From NCBI RefSeq assembly GCF_022539505.1, contig NC_061508.1, positions 66,597,754-66,661,753 on the forward strand: DNA of 64,000 nt. Direction: 5' to 3'. Below are positions 53,070 through 64,000 of the stretch, piece by piece. Source of the stretch: Lolium rigidum (Eukaryota; Streptophyta; Magnoliopsida; Poales; Poaceae). The first letter of the stretch is position 1; each line of letters opens with the position of its first letter. Both the position numbers and the translations under genes were made by a program. The notes beneath the pieces are model-generated. The model saw only the letters and a list, made by a program, of their open reading frames with translations. It had not been told where the DNA came from and did no database searches.

Positions 53070-53423
53070 ATAAACCAATCACCTCAGTCTAAGGAGATAG
53101 CCAGCTACCCATAGCCACAAGTGTATCTGATCCTCATGGGGCTCACGCTGCACCAATGGCAGCACAACAACCGATTTCCTTCTCTGTCCCTCTCCATCGT
53201 GCCAGTCGTACACCAGAAAATCTTCTAGCGGCCTTTGCTTGCTACAGTAGTTGCTATGCTGCCTTAAATAGCTCCCTTCTGCTGTGCTCTTTCAAACCAT
53301 CTCATACTCAAGCCTCGCTCTCTGAGAACCTACAGGACACAACTCAGGTGTTTAGCAGAGCAATGGCGGCCACCAATATGTCCCTCGCCTCAGCCCTTGC
53401 CGGCAAGGCAGTGAAGAACATGA
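53070..53423 (+). pseudogene. Truncated Lhcb1 copy: promoter, leader and first codons
   Basis: Collinear with the intact Lhcb1 upstream region: CCAAT near 53086, the conserved AAGGAGATAGCCAGCTAC...GTGTATCTGATCC block, the TTAAATAG TATA-type box near 53264, then ATG at 53362. It encodes MAATNMSLASALAGKAVKN, matching the transit-peptide start of Lhcb1. Homology stops after GTGAAGAA (about 53420), where retroelement sequence begins. The promoter looks intact but the remaining about 245 codons are missing. Confidence 0.85.
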
Positions 53424-55579
53424 TGAATATCCAGGCAGCTTGGTACACTAGGATAACCCGTGATATGATGATTAAGTTTAAGATTGTACTAGTATTTTAT
53501 CATAGTATTGTTATTAGAAAATAATGAAGCCAGATCATGTGGTGGGCCAATTAGGATTTTCAGTGTGTCTGTTTGACTTGGACCTGTCCAAGTCAACTAG
53601 GTTAGGCCCAATAGGGGCTGGCCGACCACCTCTCCCTCATATAAGGGGATGGTGCGGCCTAGGGTTTAGAAGGTTAGAGTTGATTTAGAATAATGTAGAA
53701 CTTGAAGGCGTCTCAGACGTTCGTCCACTTATCCATCAATAAAGGCGTGAGAGTTCTTGAATCTGTCAAGAGCGTTCGTGCGTGCGAGAAGGTCCCCGAA
53801 CTGTCGAGGGTTATCGAGCTTGGCATGTCTATCCAGCTTGAGGTTCGGCGTTCTTCGTCGAGTTGCTCGCCGGATTGGCGGTCCCCATCTTCAGGTTACG
53901 TGTATCACACACGTGATTGTGAGAGTTATTGGATCCATTGGATCGAGGAGGTGCACCATGAAAGATCGGGCCAACGACACGTATCATCTTGGTATCAGAG
54001 CGCTAGGTTGATCACGGTGCAAATTGATTGTTGTTGGCTGTTGTTTTTCTCGATTTGGAGTGGATACCATTGGGTAATCCGTCGCCATACTGTTGGTGAA
54101 GATCGAAGAAGCCTTCGTTCATGCGGAGGAGGTGGCGGCAGCAAGGAAGAGGAAAAATTCAAGAGGAACAGGAAAATCCAGGCAACTTTGTACACTAGGA
54201 CAGCCCGTGATATGATGATTAAATCCAAGGTTATACGAATATTTTATCATAGTATTGTTATTAGGAAATAATGTAGCCAGGTCATGTGGTGGGCCAATTA
54301 GGGTTTTGAGTGTGTCTGTTTGACTTGGGCATGTCCAAGTCTACTAGGTTAGGCCCAACAGGGGCTGGCCGGCCACCTCTCCCTCATATAAGGGGATGGT
54401 GCGGCCTAGGGTTTAGAAGCTTAAAGTTGATTCAGAATAATGTAGAACTTGAAGTTCTTATTATCACCGTTCCTATGGGATCGGCGTCGGTGACGGCGTC
54501 TCGAACGTTCGTCGAGTTATCCATCAATAAAGGCGTGAGAGTTCTTGAATCTGTCAAGAGCGTTCGTGTGTGCGAGAAGGTCCTCGAACTGTCGAGGGTT
54601 ATCGAGCTTGGCGTGTCTATCCAACTTGAGGTTCGGCATTCTTCATCAAGTTGCTCGCCGGATTGGCGTTCCCCATCTTCAGGTTACGTGTATCACACAC
54701 GTGATTGGGAGAGTTACCGGATCCATTGGATCGAGGAGGTGCACCGTGAAAGATCGGGCCAACGACACATATCATCTTGGTATCAGAGCGCTAGGTTGAT
54801 CACGCTGCAAATTGATTGTTGATGGCTGTTGTTTTTCTCGATTTGGAGTGGATACCACTGGGTAATCCGTTGCCATACTGTTGGTGAAGATCGAGCAAGC
54901 CTTCGTTCATGGGGAGGAGGTGGCGGCAGCAAGGAAGAGGAAAAATTCGCGAGGAACAGGAAAATCCAGACAACTTGGTACACTAGGACAACCCGTGATA
55001 TGATGATTAAGTCTAAGGTTGTACCAGTATTTTATCATAGTATTGTTATTAGGAAATAATGTAGCCCGGTCATGTGGTGGGCTAATTAGGGTTTTAAGTG
55101 TGTCTGTTTGACTTGGGCATGTCCAAGTCAACTAGGTTAGGCCCAATAGGGGCTGGTCGGCCACCTCTCCCTCATATAAGGGGATGGTGCGGCCTAGGGT
55201 TTAGAAGCTTAGAGTTGATTCAGAATAATGTAGAACTTGGAGTTCTTATTATAACCGTTCCTATGGGATCGGCGTGGGTGACGGCGTCTCGGACGTTCGT
55301 CCAGTTATCCATCAATAAAGGCGTGTGGGTTCTTGAATCTGTCAAGAGCGTTCGTGCGTGCGAGAAGGTCCTCGAACTATCGAGGGTTATCGAGCTTGAC
55401 GTGTCTATCCAGCTTGAGGTTCGGCGTTCTTTGTCGAGTTGCTCGCCGGATTGGCATTCCCCATCTTCAGGTTACGTGTATCACACACGTGATTGGGAGA
55501 GTTATCGGATCCATTGGATCGAGGAGGTGCACCGTGAAAGATCGGGCCAACGACACGTATCATCTTGGTATCAGAGCTC
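53424..55579 (+). mobile_element. Tandem miniature LTR element array: LTR-internal-LTR-internal-LTR
   Basis: Three LTR copies lie at 53461-53986, 54208-54774 and 54996-55562 (TGATATGATG...GTATCA, i.e. TGATA/TATCA ends). They are separated by only about 221 bp each. Each LTR is followed 3 bases on by TGGTATCAGAGC, a Met-tRNA-type primer binding site. Each LTR has a TATATAAGGGG-like box (CTCATATAAGGGG) and an AATAAA. The spacers carry purine-rich GAGGAGGTGGCGGCAGCAAG and GGAACAGGAAAATCC stretches but no protein domain. The structure matches a TRIM-like non-autonomous element amplified in tandem through shared LTRs. Spacer-like sequence also precedes the first LTR (53424-53460), so the array is truncated on the left; on the right it is cut by the Copia element at 55580. 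Confidence 0.8.
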
Positions 55580-57371
55580 TGTAGGATAACGGTTGCATAG
55601 AAAACAAAAAATTTCCTACCGCGAACACGCAATCCAAGCCAAGATGCAATCTAGAAGACGGTAGCAACGAGGGGGTATCGAGTCTTACCCTTGAAGAGAT
55701 TCCAAAGCCTACAAGATGAGGCTCTTGTTGCTGCGGTAGACATTCCCTTGCCGCTTACAAAAGCGCGTAGAAGATCTTGATCACGATCGGTTCCGGCGCC
55801 ACGAACGGGCAGCACCTCCGTACTCGGTCACACGTTCGGTTGTTGATGAAGACGACGTCCACCTCCCCGTTCCAGCGGGCAGCGGAAGTAGTAGCTCCTC
55901 TTGAATCCGACGAGCACGACGGCGTGGTGTCGGTGGTGGTGGAGAAATCCGGCGGAGCTTCGCTTAAGCGTGCGGGATGTGGTGGAGGAGAGAGACCGCT
56001 AGGGTTTGGGGAGAGAGGGGGGTTGGGCGCCGGCCCTCTAAGGGGTGCGGCCAAGGCTGAGGCTTGAAGTGGTCAGCCCCTCTCCTATGCCCCTCATTAT
56101 ATAGGTGGAAGCACCAAGAGTTCTAGTCCAAGTCTTCGAATAAGACCCCAACACTAAAACCTCCCATATGTGGGAAACCTACTCAAGGAGGGAGTCCTAC
56201 CCAAGGTGGGACTCCCACCTTTCCTTGAGGTGGGTTGGCCGGCCACCCTAGGGGAGTCCACCTTGGACTCCTCCCCTTTAGGGTTGGCTGGTCATGCAAG
56301 GTGGAGTCCCTCCGGGACTCTACTTTCCATGGTGATTTCTTCCGGACTTTTCTAGAACCTTCTAGAACCTGCCATAAATGCACCGGATCATTTCCAAACT
56401 TGGAATATGACTTCCTATATATGAATCTTATTCTCCGGACCATTCCGGAACTCCTCGTGATGTCCGGGATCTCATCCGGGACTCCGAACAAATATTCGAA
56501 CTCCATTCCATATTCAAGTTCTACCATTTCAACATCCAACTTTAAGTGTGTCACCCTACGGTTCGTGAACTATGCGGACATGGTTGAGTACTCACTCCGA
56601 CCAATAACCAATAGCGGGATCCGGAGATCCATAATGGCTCCCACATATTCAACGATGACTTTAGTGATCGAATGAACCATTCACATACGATACCAATTCC
56701 CTTTGTCACGCGATATTTTACTTGTCCGAGGTTTGATCTTCGGTATCACTCTATACCTTGTTCATCCTCGTCTCTCGACAAGTACTCTTTACTCGTACCG
56801 TGGTATGTGGTCTCTTATGAACTTATTCATATGCTTGCAAGACATTAGACGACATTCCACCGAGAGGGCCCGAGTATATCTATCCGTCATCGGGATGGAC
56901 AAATCCCACTGTTGATCCATATGCCTCAACTCATACTTTCCGGATACTTAATCCCACCTTTATAACCACCCATTTACGCGAGTGGCGTTTGATGTAATCA
57001 AAGTACCTTTCCGGTATAAGTGATTTACATGATCTCATGGTCATAAGGACTAGGTAACTATGTATCGAAAGCTTATAGCAAATAACTTAATGACGAGATC
57101 TTATGCTACGCTTAATTGGGTGTGTCCATTACATCATTCATACAATGATATAACCTTGTTATTAATAACATCCAATGTTCATGATTATGAAACTAATCAT
57201 CCATTAATCAACAAGCTAGTTAAGAGGCATACTAGGGACTCTTTGTTTGTCTACATATCACACATGTACTAATGTTTCGGTTAATACAATTATAGCATGA
57301 TATATAAACATTTATCATAAACATAAAGATATAAATAATAACCACTTTATTATTGCCTCTAGGGCATATCT
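55580..57371 (-). repeat. Left (3') LTR of the second Copia element
   Basis: Full length, collinear with the LTRs at 23641 and 30444. It is somewhat more diverged in the GC-rich segment 55930-56340. Confidence 0.8.
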
Positions 57372-60300
57372 CCTTCGATCTCCCACTTGCACTAGAGTCA
57401 ATAATCTAGTTTACATTTGTAAAGATATAACACCTTGGCCTTATGGTGCTTTATCATGTATTGCTCACGGGAGAGGTTTTTAGTCAACGGATCGACACGC
57501 TCGAAACGTATGTATTTTGTAATTCATTTGCGTCTCAACGCATCACTCATTTCCAAATGAGTCGGCATTAAATATGTTTGATCTTACGGTGGAACCTTAA
57601 TTCCGATGTCACGAAATATGTCACTAATATTGTCACACACAATATAGCTTCAAAGTTCCGACTCTGTCGGAACTGCACCAAGTTCTCAAAGAACCTCTTG
57701 ACTTAACATCCTTTGTCATTGTCAAAATAATGACATACTCTGCCTTCTTTTGTAGAATCCGTCACAATATTTAGAACTCTTCTAAATCTAGCATAGACAA
57801 CTTCTAGCTCATTGTGCTACCTTTTAAACAACACTTAGTCTAATTTGAGATTGAAATTATATTTTATATGTGACAAAACCAATATCGGTGTAACACCTTA
57901 CAGCGATTTGTTTGTCATTTCTTCATACAAAAAAAAATATATATATATATATATCCTTAGTTCTTCTAAAGTACTCAAGGATATTCTTACTGTCGATCCA
58001 ATGATCATCATATGAATCATTCGGTATATGCTCATAACACTTTATAGCACATGATATCCGATTGTGTACATATTATTCGTGATCTATAATCACTCATGTG
58101 TTTTTACTCATTGAGTGTCGATATACACTCAAGTCTTGTTAAACCTTCACATGACAAGAACATTTTCTTAATATTTCTATATTGAACTACTTCAATATCC
58201 ATCATATGTACTTTGACTTAAACTTATTTATGTGTTTCAATCTATCTTCATAGATCTTGACACTAAATTTGTTTCAGATCCATATCCTTTCATTGAAGTT
58301 AATTCTCAATGAAACCTTTTTAATCAAGTATATAATTACATCATTTATAACCAACTATATGTCACCTACATAAAGTATTATAAATGTGTCTTAGCGCTCC
58401 CACTTAATTTCTTGCAAATGCAAGCCTCTTCATCGTCTATGATGAAATCAAAAACTCTTTGACTATTTCATCTGGTGAAGATTCCAACTCCGCAATACTT
58501 ACTTCATCCAATTGAAGTTCGTATACCTATCTAGTATTCCACGGACCAGCAAAACTCTTGGTTGTATCTTGTATACATCTTTAATACATACTTCTGATAA
58601 GTAATGTATTTTGCCATCCTACTAGCATATCTCATAAAAGAAATATGTAGTGATTACTAGAATAATCCACATAGACTATAAGCATTGCTACGGAAGATTT
58701 AATCTTATCGTAGTCAACTCTTTGAACTTTGTCGTAAACAATTTTTCAACAAGTCGAGCTTCTTCAAAGGTATTTCATCTAAGTCTATAGATCCATTTAC
58801 TTTCAAAAAGTATTCATCTATTATGGATTTCATGGTGCATGGCCATTTTAACGGAGTCAGGGCCCATCATAACTTCTTTGCTTGTAGTTGGTTTATCATT
58901 TTTCAAAATCAATCCTTTGTCCACAAATCATTTATTTGATCACAAAGTAAACCATACCTACAAGGTTCAATATGTACTTCGATCTCCATGGCTAAAACAC
59001 TTTGTAGTCATAGGAGCCATGATCGTCGTGGCCGCTTCGGAACCAATTCCGATGCTTTGCGCTACTCCGATCATTATGCTCGGGTTCATAAACCTTATCA
59101 AGTTCTATTGTCCTCCCACTCAAAAACTTCGCTAGAAACAATTTCTTGGAAATAAGAAACATTGACAAACACTTTTGTCTTTGTCTCCATTGTGGGAAGA
59201 ATTCCCATTCAATTCTCGGGATAACCAACAAAGACATTCATCCGATTTTGGTTGTAAACTTATTTACTTATGCTATGCATACCAAAATTTAAGAAAAGAC
59301 TATTAGGGTTTATACCCATGTCATAACTCGTATGATGTCATTTCAACGGATCATGATGATGCTCTATTCGGTGTAAAGCGGTAGTCTCTAAAGCATAATT
59401 CACAAAAATATAATGGCATTAATATTTTATCTCATCATTGACCCAACTAGGTTTGGATACATCTCTCGGATACTTCATCATCACTATGATACTCCAAGAA
59501 ATGTGAGTTGTAGAACAATTTTATAACTCTCTTAGATGTTCGCTAAAACTAGTAATTCAAATATTTCCACTATGATCCAATCATAGATATTTGACTTTTC
59601 TATTACGATGATTTCTACTTCATGCTGAAATTTATTTGAATCCATTCAAATGTTTCAAACTTCTTCCTTATCGAATATATCCACATATATATACTCAATT
59701 CATTGTTTGAAGTTTTCATGAAGTATAAGAATCTTCCGCACACAACTATGCCCAGTGATCCATATACATCATCATGTATGTTTCCACTAAGTTAGTTGCC
59801 CATTCAAAACTTGGCCTATGAACGGTATTTTAGTCATTCTTTTTTAGAAAAGATTTGCAAGCGCCAAACGATTCAAAAAATCAAATGACTCCAAAAATCC
59901 ATTTGCATGGAGTTTCTTCATGCGTTCCTTTCCAACATGACCTAAATGGCGGTTCCACAAATAAGTGGAATTCAAATCATTTGCCTTATAGCATTTTAGC
60001 GTCAGTGTTATGTATGTGTGTTTCACCATTAAGATTTATAATAACTTATCCATCGTACATGGAGTAATGTCATAATTTAAACAACTCATTGTTTTCATTT
60101 GACCGGAGCAAAATAACAATTATTAAGTTCTTTATTATAAATTCTAAGGGTTAGATAGAATGCCAACGATGAACATAATAACACTTTATTTTTGTTCCAG
60201 GCGTGCATTCCTATCATATTCCTTGTCGAGTCACTTAGGCCATTGTATTCTTGTATTGCGTTGTTTTGTATGACACTTCATACCAACCAATATAGTACTA

Positions 60301-62423
60301 ATATCCAAGAATTTCTTAGTGTGACTTAACTAGGAATACAACCATAACATGTATATCATTTATATACACCGAGCTAGACTTTCTAGTCTTTTCTTTTCTT
60401 TTTGCCAAAATATCTTTTGCAGTTTCTCTTTTAGCTTTCCTCATTATTCGGAAAAACACTTCAACATCAATAACTTCTAGGTTTGTTGGTCTAATACCAA
60501 TAACCTTGAGGTTCTTATTTTGAAGTTAATCATCATATGACAAGTGTTCCAGATTTCACTATTAGTAACTTTGTAATACGATGAACAATTTCACTCATAA
60601 TTTTATCCATTAATTCATGACAACTTTCTGAGACCATGTATGTACATGCTAGGCTCATAAAGTTTAAACCTTGGTATTTGCATGTGCAAATCTAGCTTGC
60701 ACCCGTTGTATGCACACGTAGAATCTATCACACCCGATCATCACGTGATGCTTCGAAACGACGAGTCTTAGCAACGGTGCATATTAAGGATGGTCACTTC
60801 ATGGATATGCGAATATCGTTAGTGCCCCAATAGTTGGAGGATTGTGACGCCTTGCGTCTTCAACCTTCGTACATTCCCATAAAACTTATGAGTTCATGTA
60901 GTCTCACCAAATTATATTCTATCATCTTGCAATAAGGTCTTAGATATCACATATATCTCATACCTTGATTATTTCCGAAAACTAAATTTTCAGCTCCTTA
61001 CTTTTCAAACAGATTTGAACTTCAAGTTTCACGGAGACAAGATAACTTTAGGTACTAATTGAAACCATAGCTCTTTGAATCAACAATGTGAGGTTTACTA
61101 AAAGTTTGCAATAGGACTTAATCAATTCTTGATTCTTTAACAATACGGTACCAATCCGTAAAGTTTCTTGTCAGATTTTAACAGTATTTCTATCTCAATT
61201 ACAAGAATAGCGCATGGTAGAAAACGGATGCCAATACTACAAAATTAATTCAAAATACTACTCGAGACTATGTTTATGATAATTAGTTCATGTTTTAATC
61301 TAATTACTAATGAACTCCCACTTAATACAACATCCCCCATAGTTGTTAAGTGGTACACGATCCAAATCCACTACACCAAAACCGATCATCACGTGAGATG
61401 ATGTAGCTTCAATAGTGAACATCAAAATGTTGATCATATCATCCATATGACTCGTGTTCAACCTTTCGGTTTCCGTTGTCCCGAGACCATGTCTGTACAT
61501 GCTAGGCTCGTCAAGCAAACCCAAGTATTCCGCGTGTGCAACATGGCTTACACCCGTTGTATGTGAACGTTGAGTCTATCACATCCGATCATCACGAGAT
61601 GCTTCGAAACGACGAGCTGTACAACGGTGCATACTTAGGGGAGAACACTTTATTATCTTGATATTAATGTGAGGGATCATCTTATAATGCTACCGTCGCG
61701 ATCTAAGCAAAATAAGATGCATAAAAGGATTAACATCACATGCAGTTCATATGTGATATGATATGGCCCTTTTGTCTTTGCGCCTTCGATCTTCATCTCT
61801 AAAGCACGGACATGATCTCCATCATCAACGGGCATGATCTCCATCATCGTCGGCGTAGCGTCAAGGTTCATGGCGCCGTCTTCATGGTTGTTCACCTCAT
61901 GTAGCAACTATTACAACTACTTTGAAATACTACTCAACATGAAATTTAAAGACAACCATAAGGCTCCTGCCGGTTGCCACAATACAATAATGATCATCTC
62001 ATACATATTCATCATCACATCATGGCCATATCACATCACCAAACCCTGCAAAAACAAGTTAGACGTCTCTAATTTGGTTTGCATATTTTACGTGGTTTAG
62101 GGTTTTCGAGTAAGATCTAATCTACCTACGAACATGAACCACAACGGTGATACTAGTGTTGTCAATAGAAGAGTAAATTGAATCTTCATTATAGTAGGAG
62201 AGACGAGACACCCGCAAAGCCTCTTATGCAATACAAGTTGCATGTCGAACGAGGAACAAGTCTCATGAACGCGGTCATGTAAAGTTAGTCCGGGCCGCTT
62301 CATCCCACTATGCCACAAAGATGCAAAGTACTCAAACTAAAGATAACAAGAGCATCAACGCCCACAAAACCATTGTGTTCTACTCGTGCAACCATCTATG
62401 CATAGACACGGCTCTGATACCAC

Positions 62424-63073
62424 TGTAGGATAACGGTTGCATAGAAAACAAAAATTTTCCTACCGCGAACACGCAATCCAAGCCAAGATGCAATCTAGAA
62501 GACGGTAGCAACGAGGGGGTATCGAGTCTTACCCTTGAAGAGATTCCAAAGCCTACAAGATGAGGCTCTTGTTGCTCCGGTAGACGTTCACTTGCCGCTT
62601 GCAAAAGCGCGTAGAAGATCTTGATCACGATCGGTTCCGGCGCCACGAACGGGCAGCACCTCCGTACTCGGTCACACGTTCGGTTGTTGATGAAGACGAC
62701 GTCCACCTCCCCGTTCCGGCGGGCAGCGGAAGTAGTAGCTCCTCTTGAATCCGACAGCACGACGGCGTGGTGTCGGTGGTGGTGGAGAAATCCGGCGGAG
62801 CTTCGCTTAAGCGTGCGGGATGTGGTGGAGGAGAGAGACCGCTAGGGTTTGGGGAGAGAGGGGGGTTGGGCGCCGGCCCTCTAAGGGGTGCGGCCAAGGC
62901 TGAGGCTTGAAGTGGTCAGCCCCTCTCCTATGCCCCTCATTATATAGGTGGAAGCACCAAGAGTTCTAGTCCAAGTCTTCGAATAAGACCCCAACACTAA
63001 AACCTCCCATATGTGGGAAACCTACTCAAGGAGGGAGTCCTACCCAAGGTGGGACTCCCACCTTTCCTTGAGG
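62424..63073 (-). repeat. Partial right (5') LTR of the second Copia element
   Basis: Shares LTR sequence through CCTTTCCTTGAGG, then changes abruptly to unrelated sequence. It is closest to the LTR at 55580, sharing for example the CGGTGGTGGTGGAG segment. Confidence 0.8.
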
Positions 63074-64000
63074 CCTCGTTTGGTAGTTGGGGGAGAATAA
63101 ACCAGGGAATCAGACCCCTGGAGGGAATTTAGGGGTGCACCCGGGAACCCCTCCTATCGTGGGAAAATTGGGCCCAATCCCTAATGTTGTTTGGACGCAC
63201 AGGAAAGTTGAGGGAAAGCACCGGAAACAGCCCAGGGAGAAAGAAACCGAGTTTAATTGTTTCAGCGCATACGTAGACAATTGGTAAACAATTCCAGCAA
63301 ATCAAAAAACGTGTAAATAATTCTGGAGTAGTTAAAAATGACATTAAAAACCTACATTTTGGATGAATCAGAAGTAATTACATATTGACAAAAATAATAC
63401 TCCGAACCAAAATAAGTTTTGCGCGCGCTTACAAATGGATTTCCATAACACATTGAATACCCTGCAAATTAGGCCTAGATTTCGAAATTCAAATTCGAAT
63501 CTTCGCCACCGTCCACTTTGCTCGCTGTTGCAGGAGCCGACACGCCTAGCTCCACCTCCACACGTCGGCCACGACGCCTAGCTCCACCTCCAGGCGTCGA
63601 TGGCCGTCCACCGCTCTGCTTGCCATCGGAGGGGTCGCCCCGACCACACCCAGGGGGCATCGCGACCAGCACCACCTCTAGCCGTCGTCTGCTCGTCGTC
63701 GGAGGGGTCGCCGCTACCAGCTCCACCTTTGGCCGCCGTCCGCCGTTGCTCTCGTCGTCGAAGGCGTCGCCGCTACCAGCTCCACCTTTGGCCGCCGTCC
63801 GCCGCTGCTCTCGTCTTCGAAGGGGCCGCCACGTCCATGCTCTCGTCTTCTAGAGACCTCCTCGCCTTCCACCGGTACTGGCCGAGGGAGTCCGCTCCGC
63901 CATCCCTATCCAGCGCCGGCAAATTTGGGTGGTGTTTCACAGAGAATAACGGCTTCCTTATTTAGCATATGTACATCCTCACATTCAAGATGCCTTTCAA
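63074..64000. mobile_element. Inserted or adjoining unknown element at right edge
   Basis: Begins GGCCTCGTTTGGTAGTTGG directly at the LTR break, a start resembling terminal inverted repeats of grass DNA transposons. Its other end is outside the window. The right part (63480-63940) is GC-rich with a 59-bp tandem duplication (63707-63765 and 63766-63824). Because 59 is not divisible by three, the shadow translations there are unlikely to be a real repeat protein. No gene is called. Confidence 0.35.

Larger units (their letters stand above)
55580..63073 (-). mobile_element. Second copy of the coding-dead Copia element (right LTR interrupted)
   Basis: The left LTR lies at 55580 to about 57371. 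The interior (about 57372-62423) is collinear with the first element. The primer binding site is at 62411-62422 (TGGTATCAGAGC on the minus strand), one base from the right LTR (62424-63073), which breaks off about 650 bp in where different sequence begins. Interior remnants include the pre-integrase segment NSTYLWNRHLGHVGKERMKKLHANG (about 59880-59960). The same kind of stop-ridden coding is seen as in the first copy. It inserted just after the primer binding site of the third LTR in the tandem array. Confidence 0.85.

Noticed and set aside
53702..55589. Three similar open frames of 160-190 codons in the tandem array
   Set aside because: They are translations of the LTR copies themselves, covering the AATAAA and the primer-site junction. 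Similarity between them reflects DNA repetition, not a protein family.

Overview
This is a grass nuclear genome, almost certainly a large-genome pooid. The Copia family seen here reads to me like those of ryegrass/fescue relatives (Poeae) rather than wheat or barley, but that is recollection, not a search. Four spliced or single-exon nuclear genes and one broken gene copy sit as small islands between layers of retrotransposons, Helitron ends, SINEs and LINE fragments. I saw no rRNA gene, standalone tRNA gene, CRISPR array or bacterial-type element.

Layout. 1-4.3 kb: two Helitron-type 3' ends (2475 and 4284) with exon-like gene scraps upstream. 4.3-10.05 kb: decayed retroelement remains, including a locally duplicated LINE tail (5.24-6.37 kb), a Gypsy LTR plus leader (8.2-9.35 kb) and a LINE fragment (9.55-10.05 kb). 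10.7-13.8 kb (+): a TORTIFOLIA1/SPIRAL2-like microtubule-binding protein in four exons. 15.7-20.9 kb (-), convergent with it: Golgi alpha-mannosidase II in four exons, with a 33-bp exon and a GC-AG intron. 21.2-22.2 kb: a SINE with a perfect 20-bp target duplication next to a short noncoding retroposon. 23.6-32.2 kb (-): a full-length but coding-dead Copia element inserted into a tandemly duplicated tRNA-like SINE unit. 33.2-41.3 kb (-): a full-length Gypsy element with gag and protease but no recognisable reverse transcriptase or integrase, flanked by GACGG. 41.7-47.9 kb (+): organellar alanyl-tRNA synthetase in eleven exons. 49.0-49.8 kb (+): an intronless Lhcb1 gene. 53.07-53.42 kb: a truncated second copy of the Lhcb1 promoter and N-terminus, broken by a tandem array (LTR-internal-LTR-internal-LTR, 53.4-55.6 kb). 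55.6-63.1 kb (-): a second copy of the dead Copia element, interrupted near the right edge.

The host genes serve unrelated household roles: cortical microtubule organisation, N-glycan trimming, organelle translation and light harvesting. They form no operon-like unit. Two host-gene details stand out. The Lhcb1 protein lacks the usual N-terminal phospho-threonine, and the nearby Lhcb1 fragment keeps a conserved promoter block now fused to a retroelement.

The most unusual window-wide signal is not a gene. Paired repeat copies differ again and again at CAG/CTG trinucleotides, in the form CAG versus CGAG/CGA and CTG versus CG/TCG/CTCG, while several kilobases of host exons show no frame damage. 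This looks like a consensus-sequence artefact tied to CHG methylation in repeats, although a biological cause is not excluded. It matters for any LTR dating or ORF calling here.
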